This document shows positions 55,925 to 64,000 of a stretch of 64,000 nucleotides of DNA, piece after piece. The stretch comes from Myxococcus landrumus (lineage in GTDB: Bacteria; Myxococcota; Myxococcia; Myxococcales; Myxococcaceae): NCBI RefSeq assembly GCF_017301635.1, contig NZ_CP071091.1, forward strand, positions 3,918,001-3,982,000. The letters run 5' to 3'. Numbering within the stretch: the stretch's first letter is position 1; every line of letters starts with the position of its first letter. The notes beneath the pieces are model-generated. The model made no database searches and was not told where the DNA came from. It saw only the letters and a program-made list of their open reading frames with translations. A program made the translations under genes and the position numbers.

Positions 55925-58900
55925 TTACGTCAGGCTCTGCCGAGTCTCTTCAATCTCGTAGGCCTCGATGATGTCTCCGGCCTTGAGGTCGTTGAAGTCC
56001 GCGATGCCGATACCGCACTCGAAGCCCTGCGCGACTTCCTTGACGTCGTCCTTGAAGCGCCGCAGCGACGCCATCTTGCCCGCGAACAGCTGCTTGTTCT
56101 CGCGCATGAGGCGAACGAAGGCGCCACGCTTCATCACACCATCCAGCACCGCCGCGCCGGCGATGGTGCCCAGGCGAGGAACGTTGAAGGTGTTGCGGAC
56201 CTCCGCGCGGCCCAGCTTCTTCTCCGTGCGGATGGGCTCCAGCAGGCTCTCCATCTCCGTGCGCACCCCATCGATGAGCTCGTAGATGATGGAGTAGCTC
56301 TGCAGGGTGACTTCCTGCGCCTTGGCCGCGGCCTCCGCGCCGGACTCCGGGTTGACGTTGAAGCCGAGCACCACGCCCTTGGAGGCGGCCGCCCGCATCA
56401 CGTCGCCCTCGGTGATGGCGCCCACACCCGTGTGGACGACCTCCACCTTGACCTTGTGCGTGGTGAGCTTCTGGACGGCCTGCTTGACGGCCTCGGCCGA
56501 GCCCTGCACGTCCGCCTTGATGACGACGCGCAGCTCCTTGGGACCGCCGCCCGCCTTCGTCTTGGCGAACAGCTGCTCCAGGGACTCACGGCTGACCTTG
56601 CTGAGCTCGGTCTGCCGCTCCTTCATGTTGCGGTGCTCGGCGATCTGCTTGGCCGCCTTCTCGTCCGCCACCACGTTGATGGCGTCGCCCGCGCTGGGCA
56701 CACCGGACAGGCCGACGACCTCCGCGCAGTAGCCCGGCTTGACTTCCTTCACCATCTCGCCGCGGCTGTTGTTCATCGCGCGGACACGGCCGTAGTGCGA
56801 GCCGGTGACGATGGCGTCGCCCAGCTTCAGCGTGCCCTCCTGCACCAGCACCGTGGCCACCGGGCCACGGCCGCGGTCCAGCTTCGCCTCGATGATGGCG
56901 CCGACGGACGGACGGTTCGGGTTGGACGTGAGCTCCAACACTTCCGCCTGCAGCGCCAGGTTCTCCAGGAGGAGGTCCAGGTTCTGCTTCGTCTTGGCGG
57001 AGACGGGCACCATGATGGTGTCGCCGCCCCACTCCTCGGGGACGAGCTCGTGGTTGGCCAGGTCCTTCTTCACGCGGTCGGGGTTGGCGCCCGGCACGTC
57101 CATCTTGTTGATGGCGACGACGATGGGCACTTCCGCCGCCTTCGCGTGCTTGATGGCCTCCACCGTCTGCGGCATCACGCCGTCGTCGGCGGCCACCACC
57201 AGCACCACGATGTCCGTCACGTTGGCGCCACGGGCGCGCATGGACGTGAAGGCCTCGTGACCCGGGGTATCCAGGAAGGTGACGTCACCCCGCGCCGTGG
57301 AGATGCTGTAGGCGCCGATGTGCTGGGTGATGCCGCCCGCCTCGCCCGCCGCGACGTTCGCGCTGCGGATGGCGTCCAGGAGGCTCGTCTTGCCGTGGTC
57401 GACGTGGCCCATGATGGTGACGACCGGCGGACGCGGACGCTCGTCCTCGGGACGGGCCTCCACCTCGGGCAGGTAGTCCTCCACCTCGAAGCCCACGCGG
57501 TCGATCTTCCAGCCGTAGTCGCCGGCAATCATCTCCGCGGTGTCCGCGTCCACCATCTGGTTGGCCGTGGCCATCTTCCCCAGGCCCATCAGCTTCTTGA
57601 TGATGTCCGCGCTGCGCACACCCATGCGCTGGCCCAGGTCGGACACGCTGATGCCCTCCTGCAGCTTGATGACCTTCTTCTCCTCGGCCATCTGGGTGAT
57701 TTGCGTCTTGGCGCCCTTCTTCGTGGGCTTCTTCTTCTTGCCACGCACCGGGATGGTGACGCGGCCCCAGACCATGTCCGTCAGTTCCTGCTTGGACACG
57801 CTCTGCGTATCGCCGCTGGTGCGCTTGCGCTGGCCCCGCTCCTTGTTCTTGGAGACGTCCACCAGCTCGCGGCCGCGGCCCAGGTGGTCCGGGACCACCT
57901 TGTACTCACGCCGCTCGGGGATGCCCGCGCGACCCGGCGCCATGGGGTACTGCTTCGCCTGGCCGGCCGTCGGAGTGACGCGGCGGACCTGGATGAGCGG
58001 GCGCGAGATGACGACGGCCTGCGTGGCCGTGGGACGCGCCTGTCCACCCGTCGGAGACACCTGGGCGTGAGGAATGCCGCCCACCATGATGGTGGGGCCC
58101 TGGGGCGCCGTGGGAGCAGCGCCACCCGTGGCCTGCAGGGAACCCGGCGCAGAGCTGGGGCGCACCGCGCCCTGCCCCGGACGCGCGCCCTGTCCCTGGT
58201 AGGACGAGTAGCTGGGACGACCACCCTGCCCCGGCCGACCACCCGGGCCACCCGGGCCACCGGGACGACCGCCAGGGCCACCCGGACCACCCGGCCGACC
58301 ACCCGCGCCACCCGGACCACCGGGACGGCCACCCGGGCCACCCGGACCACCGGGGCGTCCACCCGAGGGCGCACCCCGCTGCCCATAACCCGGCGCGGGA
58401 CCCCGAGACACAACAGTCGCGGACGAAGACGGAGAAGAAGGCGTCCGGACAGTCGGCGGGACCGGCGAGCGCGGAGGGGGTTGCGGCAAGTGGGAACTCT
58501 CCTGAGAAGGGGGACGAGGCTGCGCGGCGGCAGCAGGGGGTGAACTGGGGGCGCGAGGCGCCTCGGCCGGGGCCTTGGGGGCCTCGGTCGCGACAGGGGG
58601 TTGGGCGGCGACCGCGGGAGCAGCCGGCGACTCGACCGCGGGGGTCGAGGCGGGCGGCGCGACAGGCGCGGCGGCGACGGGAGGCGGCTCCACCGCGGCG
58701 GGAGCCTGAGGAGGCTCCACGGGGGCCGAGGCCTCCACGGAGCGAGGAGGAGGCTCCTCCTGGTGCTGCGGAGGCGAGTAGGCCTCCACGGCGGGAGGCG
58801 GCGTATCGACGGCAGGCGCCGACATGGCGGCCTGGTCGGCGTACTCCATGCCATGCAGGTCGGAGCCAGCATCCGCCGAGGAGCCGGCGGCCGGGCCCAC

Positions 58901-59134
58901 CTTGCGGCGCACCACGAACCCCTTCGCCGTCACCGGGGGGGCTGCCTGCTTCGGCTTGCGCTTGTCCAGAATCTTCTGAACGGCGGCGGTCGCCTGGTCG
59001 TCATCGAGGGAGGACGAATGGCTCTTGACGTCGTAGCCGAGTGCGGACAGCTCGGTTACGACCTCCTTGTTGTCGAGCTCAATGCCGTGGCCCTTGAGCT
59101 CCTTGGCGATTTCGTGGACGCGCTTCTTCGACAT
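55925..59134 (-). CDS. infB: Translation initiation factor IF-2
   Basis: GTPase that brings initiator tRNA to the ribosome. The 1069-residue product starts with the IF2 N-domain ([20 protein letters not shown]), followed by a very long proline/alanine- and GGRPGGPGG-repeat region (to about 410). The conserved core follows, with the G domain ([19 protein letters not shown], in part; [12 protein letters not shown]), domains II to IV and the C-terminal beta barrel. About 1070 residues is the size known for M. xanthus IF2. The start at 59134 has AAGGG upstream. Confidence 0.97.
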   Translation of the reverse strand: MSKKRVHEIAKELKGHGIELDNKEVVTELSALGYDVKSHSSSLDDDQATAAVQKILDKRKPKQAAPPVTAKGFVVRRKVGPAAGSSADAGSDLHGMEYADQAAMSAPAVDTPPPAVEAYSPPQHQEEPPPRSVEASAPVEPPQAPAAVEPPPVAAAPVAPPASTPAVESPAAPAVAAQPPVATEAPKAPAEAPRAPSSPPAAAAQPRPPSQESSHLPQPPPRSPVPPTVRTPSSPSSSATVVSRGPAPGYGQRGAPSGGRPGGPGGPGGRPGGPGGAGGRPGGPGGPGGRPGGPGGPGGRPGQGGRPSYSSYQGQGARPGQGAVRPSSAPGSLQATGGAAPTAPQGPTIMVGGIPHAQVSPTGGQARPTATQAVVISRPLIQVRRVTPTAGQAKQYPMAPGRAGIPERREYKVVPDHLGRGRELVDVSKNKERGQRKRTSGDTQSVSKQELTDMVWGRVTIPVRGKKKKPTKKGAKTQITQMAEEKKVIKLQEGISVSDLGQRMGVRSADIIKKLMGLGKMATANQMVDADTAEMIAGDYGWKIDRVGFEVEDYLPEVEARPEDERPRPPVVTIMGHVDHGKTSLLDAIRSANVAAGEAGGITQHIGAYSISTARGDVTFLDTPGHEAFTSMRARGANVTDIVVLVVAADDGVMPQTVEAIKHAKAAEVPIVVAINKMDVPGANPDRVKKDLANHELVPEEWGGDTIMVPVSAKTKQNLDLLLENLALQAEVLELTSNPNRPSVGAIIEAKLDRGRGPVATVLVQEGTLKLGDAIVTGSHYGRVRAMNNSRGEMVKEVKPGYCAEVVGLSGVPSAGDAINVVADEKAAKQIAEHRNMKERQTELSKVSRESLEQLFAKTKAGGGPKELRVVIKADVQGSAEAVKQAVQKLTTHKVKVEVVHTGVGAITEGDVMRAAASKGVVLGFNVNPESGAEAAAKAQEVTLQSYSIIYELIDGVRTEMESLLEPIRTEKKLGRAEVRNTFNVPRLGTIAGAAVLDGVMKRGAFVRLMRENKQLFAGKMASLRRFKDDVKEVAQGFECGIGIADFNDLKAGDIIEAYEIEETRQSLT

Positions 59135-59271
59135 ATTGCCCTTGTTGGCCTGCCGCACCCGGCGACTCCGGGGCGCAGCACCCTAGCTCAAACCCGAAAA
59201 TGTGTGCGAGTGGTCCTTAACACCCACTCCCCCCCAACACCCCTCCGCCCTCATGGCGCAGGCTCCTATGC

Positions 59272-59553
59272 CTACCCGAGCTGCGACGGGTCTACCAACC
59301 CCGCCTTTCCGCGAAAGGCACGACTGAACGCCTTCCGCTTCAGCGCTGCCGTCATGCAACCGACACCGCACAGGTAGGCGCCCCGTCCGGGCAGCCGCCG
59401 CTCCCTGTCCACCACGATGACACCCTCGGGCCCTATCACGAACCGGGTGAGCTCCGCTTGAAGTCGCTTGGATCCGCACCCGACGCACATCCGGACCGGA
59501 CCTGACCTGGCGATTGGCTCTTCTGGCACAGAGTGGCCAGTCGGGCGCCCCAC
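59272..59553 (-). CDS. ylxR: YlxR family nucleic acid-binding protein
   Basis: The 93-residue product carries the family core: RMCVGCGSKRLQAELTRFV, LPGRGAYLCGVGCMTAAL, and an FSRAFRGKAG end. It lies between nusA and infB, as in most bacteria. The GTG at 59553 gives 20 residues before the core; the true start may be nearer the MCVGC. Confidence 0.88.
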   Translation of the reverse strand: MGRPTGHSVPEEPIARSGPVRMCVGCGSKRLQAELTRFVIGPEGVIVVDRERRLPGRGAYLCGVGCMTAALKRKAFSRAFRGKAGLVDPSQLG

Positions 59554-59573
59554 GTCCTGCCTTCCTTTCTAGC

Positions 59574-61274
<1,701 letters not shown>

Positions 61275-61335
61275 GGTCTTCTCCTGAATGGGTCCACGGG
61301 CCCCCCGCGCGGCAGGGTGCCCTGTATGTCGACGT

Positions 61336-61821
61336 CTAGAACTCGAACTCCAGGTTCGCCTTGGCGATGTCCTTGAAGAGGATGTGGAAGGTTCCGGCGC
61401 CCTCCACCTCCACCGAGATACCGTCTCCCGCCACCCCGGTCAGCGTGCCGGTGAAGTTCTTGCGCGGCGGGTCACCCACCGGGCCGAACGTCTTCACCTT
61501 CACCTTCTGCCCCTGGACGCGCTCGAAGTGAGCCGGCTTCTTCAGCGGCCGGTCCACTCCAGGGCTGGAGACCTCCAGGCTGTACTCGTGGGGAATGAAG
61601 TCCTCCACGTCCAGCACCGGGTCCACCGCGCGGGAGACCTGACTGCACTCGTCCAGTCCAACCCGTCCGCCTGGCTTGTCGATGAAGAGCCGCAGCACCC
61701 ACCCCTCGCGTTCCCGGACGAACTCCAGGTCCACGAGCTCCAGGCCCTCGCCCGCAACGATGGGGTCGAGCACTGCCCCCGCCCGGTCCTCCACCGTCTG
61801 CTTGAGGTTCTTCTCCGACAT
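61336..61821 (-). CDS. rimP: Ribosome maturation factor RimP
   Basis: 30S assembly factor. The 161-residue product from ATG 61821 has the two family domains: GLELVDLEFVREREGWVLRL (part) with DECSQVSRAVDPVLD, then YSLEVSSPGVDRPLKKPAHF and a C-terminal SH3-like barrel. First gene of the nusA-infB operon; the 209-base gap to the divergent hydrolase gene must hold its promoter, though none is clear. Confidence 0.95.
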   Translation of the reverse strand: MSEKNLKQTVEDRAGAVLDPIVAGEGLELVDLEFVREREGWVLRLFIDKPGGRVGLDECSQVSRAVDPVLDVEDFIPHEYSLEVSSPGVDRPLKKPAHFERVQGQKVKVKTFGPVGDPPRKNFTGTLTGVAGDGISVEVEGAGTFHILFKDIAKANLEFEF

Positions 61822-62018
61822 AACCAGGAAACCAGACTCCAAAAACGCGAAAAGCGGGCACGGCGGCCCACTTTTCGAGGTGCACATCGAAAAATGTCGG
61901 GCGCGTCCGTAACACACCCCCCCAAAGGGTGTAAAGGAAGGACGCTCCCTCTAGGGTCCCGTGAAACCTGGCCAACAGGGCAAGGAATTCCCAGGGGTTC
62001 CGCGAGCTGGCCGGGCGT

Positions 62019-62024
62019 TATAAC
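62019..62024 (+). promoter_or_regulatory. Minus-10 element of the hydrolase gene
   Basis: TATAAC lies seven bases before the ATG at 62031 with no Shine-Dalgarno sequence between. A start at the usual distance would make the mRNA leaderless. A minus-35 is not clear. Confidence 0.5.
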
Positions 62025-62030
62025 GGGCCC

Positions 62031-62834
62031 ATGCACCTCATCGCCGCCGCCCAGATGGTGTCCACCGCGGACAAGGCCCACAACGTGGAAGCCGCCACCC
62101 GCCTTGTCCAGCGCGCCAGTGAGCTGGGCGCCCGGCTGGTGGGCCTGCCCGAGAACTTCGCCTGGATGGGACCAGAGCCGGAGCGTCAGGGCGCGGCCGA
62201 AGGGCTGGACGGCCCCACCCTCTCCCGGATGGCCGAGCTGGCGCGCGAGCGGAAGGTGACCCTGCTGGCCGGCAGCGTCCTGGAGGCAGGAGCCCCGGGC
62301 GGGAGGCTCTACAACACCAGCGTCCTCTTCGGCCCCGACGGCGAGCGCCTGGCCGTCTACCGGAAGATGCACCTGTTCGACGTCGACGTAGGTGATGGTG
62401 CGACCTATCAGGAATCCGCGGCGGTGGCGCCCGGGACGGAGGTCGTGGCGGCGGACACGGCGGTGGGACGGCTGGGGATGTCGGTCTGCTACGACCTGAG
62501 ATTTCCGGAGCTGTACCGGCGACTGTCGAAGGACGGCGCGACGCTGCTGGCGGTGCCGGCGGCCTTCACGATGATGACGGGCAAGGACCACTGGGAGGTG
62601 CTGCTGCGGGCCCGCGCCATCGAGAACCAGGCGTACGTGCTGGCTCCCGCGCAAGGGGGGCGGCACTCGGCCCAGCGCCAGACGTATGGCCACGCGATGG
62701 TGGTGGACCCCTGGGGACTGGTGACGGCGCGAGCCTCCGAAGGCGAGGGCCTGGCCTTGGCCCCCGTGGACCCGGCGCTCCAGGCGCGCATTCGCCGCGA
62801 CCTGCCCTGCCTGCGACACCGCCGATTGGATTAG
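62031..62834 (+). CDS. Carbon-nitrogen hydrolase (nitrilase superfamily)
   Basis: The 267-residue product has the nitrilase triad: Glu41 (GLPENFAWM), Lys112 (YRKMHLFD) and Cys153 (SVCYDLRFPELYR). The Nit1/Nit2-like sequence DLRFPELYR and the length fit omega-amidase or deaminated-glutathione amidase enzymes, which repair or salvage amides. Divergent from rimP. No operon partner is evident. Confidence 0.9.
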   Translation: MHLIAAAQMVSTADKAHNVEAATRLVQRASELGARLVGLPENFAWMGPEPERQGAAEGLDGPTLSRMAELARERKVTLLAGSVLEAGAPGGRLYNTSVLFGPDGERLAVYRKMHLFDVDVGDGATYQESAAVAPGTEVVAADTAVGRLGMSVCYDLRFPELYRRLSKDGATLLAVPAAFTMMTGKDHWEVLLRARAIENQAYVLAPAQGGRHSAQRQTYGHAMVVDPWGLVTARASEGEGLALAPVDPALQARIRRDLPCLRHRRLD

Positions 62835-62870
62835 CCTGGGGCCCTTGGACCTCCAGGCGGACCCCCTCTC

Positions 62871-63344
62871 GTGAATCGTCGACGCTGGCTCCCCATGCTG
62901 CTCGTGCTCGCGCTCTCGGCTTCGCCACTCGGCTGCACCGCCGAGGACGCGCCCACCGTGGCCACGACGTCGACCACGCCGCATCCCTCGCCTCGAGCAC
63001 ACCTACGCGGGCTGAAGGGGAACGTCCAAATCAAGCGCGCCACCGCCGACGAGTGGAGCACCGCCAGCGAGGGCGTGCCCCTGTTCGAGAACGACAAGGT
63101 GCGCACCGTCGCCGGCGCCGGCGCGGACCTCGTCTTCAGCGGCAACGGCAGCACCGTGCACCTGGGCGGAGACTCGCTCATCGGCATCGCGGAGACCCGG
63201 CCAAGGCCCGGGCGTCAGCGCACGGACCTGACGGTGCTGCGCGGCCGCATCGACGCGGAGCTGGAGCAGCCCTCGACCCAATCGCTCTCGGTCACCACGC
63301 CGGCGGCCACCATCCAGGCGGGAAGGGAGATTGTCTTCCAATGA
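62871..63344 (+). CDS. FecR-domain lipoprotein
   Basis: The 157-residue product starts at GTG 62871 with a lipobox (PLGC, Cys22). The mature part is a FecR-like beta domain (LRGLKGNVQIKRA, VPLFENDKVRTVAGAGADLVF, TVLRGRIDAEL, SVTTPAATIQAGREIVFQ, in part). In myxobacteria FecR domains often occur without an iron sensor and bind wall or polysaccharide. Its stop overlaps the LysM-like gene start (ATGA). Confidence 0.75.
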   Translation: MNRRRWLPMLLVLALSASPLGCTAEDAPTVATTSTTPHPSPRAHLRGLKGNVQIKRATADEWSTASEGVPLFENDKVRTVAGAGADLVFSGNGSTVHLGGDSLIGIAETRPRPGRQRTDLTVLRGRIDAELEQPSTQSLSVTTPAATIQAGREIVFQ

Positions 63345-64000
63345 GGACACCCTTGCTCCTGCTCGCATGGCTGAGTGCCGCGCATCCAGACCCCTCGACG
63401 GTGGTGGGTCCCCAGGAGTCCCTGAAGGACGTGGCGGTCCGCGTGCTGGGTGACGCCAATGCCACGGAGGAGCTGCGCGCACTCAATGCGCTTCCGTCCG
63501 ATTCAGTGCCTCCTGGAACCCGGCTGAAGCTGCCCGGACAGGAGCGGGCGCTGGCCCTCAAGGCGCTCGAGACGGCGCGCACACTCGTGTCCCAGGCCAA
63601 GGACGTGGGAGGTCCCACGGAGGCCGAGACACGGCTGCGCGAAGCCGAGGTCCACTTCCGCACCGCGCGTTACGCCCTCGCCTCCGAGGCCGCCAACGCC
63701 GCCGGTGCGCTGGTGACGGCCGCGCGCCCACCCTCCTCTTCCGCCTTCAGCGTGCGGGTGGAGCCGGACGCGGGCACCACCACCGTCACCGTCGTGCGAG
63801 GCCCGCCCGTCCGCGTGGAGGCCGAGGGCGTCACCCAACCCGTGGAACCTGGGGAGACGGTGCTCGTGGAGAAGGGCCGTCCGCCCACGCGTCCTCCGCC
63901 GCCGCTCGCGCCGCCCCAGCAGGACCGGCCCGAGGAGGGCGCGGTGCTCAAGCGGCGTGCGGACGGCAAGGGGCTGCTCGGTCCGGTGAAGCTGTCCTGG
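63341..64000 (+). CDS. LysM-like secreted protein, 3' end missing
   Basis: The gene starts in an ATGA overlap with the FecR gene and is open to the window edge (220 codons). A short signal peptide (MRTPLLLLAWLSAAH) is followed by a LysM-like segment (SLKDVAVRVLGDANATEELRALN, PPGTRLKLPG, in part), an alanine-rich helix and then a beta-rich or proline-rich part (VRVEPDAGTTTVTVVRGPP). Together with FecR it forms an envelope-associated pair common in myxobacteria. Confidence 0.75.
   Translation, partial: MRTPLLLLAWLSAAHPDPSTVVGPQESLKDVAVRVLGDANATEELRALNALPSDSVPPGTRLKLPGQERALALKALETARTLVSQAKDVGGPTEAETRLREAEVHFRTARYALASEAANAAGALVTAARPPSSSAFSVRVEPDAGTTTVTVVRGPPVRVEAEGVTQPVEPGETVLVEKGRPPTRPPPPLAPPQQDRPEEGAVLKRRADGKGLLGPVKLSW

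Noticed and set aside
55871-58543. An 890-codon open frame opposite infB
   Set aside because: It is an antisense shadow created by GC-rich third positions; its product is a run of His/Leu/Arg/Asp with no domain, while infB on the other strand is certain.
61914-61932. Short inverted repeat ACACCC/GGGTGT between rimP and the hydrolase gene
   Set aside because: Six pairs with a C-rich loop are expected by chance here, and no promoter elements flank it clearly.

Overview
The window is high-GC DNA from a myxobacterium, most likely Myxococcaceae (Myxococcus, Corallococcus or a relative). Three things point there. The tmRNA encodes the tag ANDNVELALAA, which I recall as the Myxococcus xanthus tag. 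Initiation factor 2 has the very long proline/glycine-rich N-terminus known from M. xanthus. The host half is rich in lipoproteins, FecR/LysM proteins, OmpA-TSP3 proteins and a Ser/Thr kinase fused to a formylglycine-enzyme-like domain.

Positions 1-30847 are the right-hand part of a siphovirus-type prophage whose left end lies outside the window. From left to right it holds: a replication protein with a DnaA domain-I-like C-terminus and iteron-like repeats inside its gene; small early proteins; a minus-strand cluster of RusA resolvase, sigma-like factor and Cys-rich protein; a lipoprotein toxin with a SUKH immunity protein (SitA/SitI-like moron); a DNA methyltransferase; a minus-strand lysis-like module (NlpC/P60 endolysin, holin-like and spanin/holin-like proteins); an sce7726-family nuclease-like protein; then the plus-strand virion genes (terminase, portal, protease, capsid, neck, tail tube, frameshifted tail chaperone, tape measure, tail tip). 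After these come two lower-GC accessory genes, an excisionase-like HTH protein and a tyrosine integrase.

The integrase gene runs into the 3' end of ssrA (30848-31210, minus strand), which marks the attachment site. Two signals recur in the prophage. One is a decamer (consensus CGCCCCTTCT) just upstream of many genes, exactly 7-8 bases from the start codon in seven of them. The other is a hairpin abutting the ribosome binding site of three consecutive lysis-module genes.

From 31211 to the right end the DNA is chromosomal. It carries a paired M16 protease operon, an OmpA-like outer membrane protein, a TlpA thioredoxin and CFI-box protein pair, an HtrA protease, a small zinc-binding basic protein, purC and purB, an ABC-type substrate-binding protein, the kinase, dut, an M23 peptidase, and then the conserved translation/RNA operon rimP-nusA-ylxR-infB-DUF503-rbfA-truB-rpsO-pnp on the minus strand. 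Rightward genes for a carbon-nitrogen hydrolase, a FecR lipoprotein and a LysM-like protein cut by the window edge close the window. No rRNA, tRNA or CRISPR array was seen.
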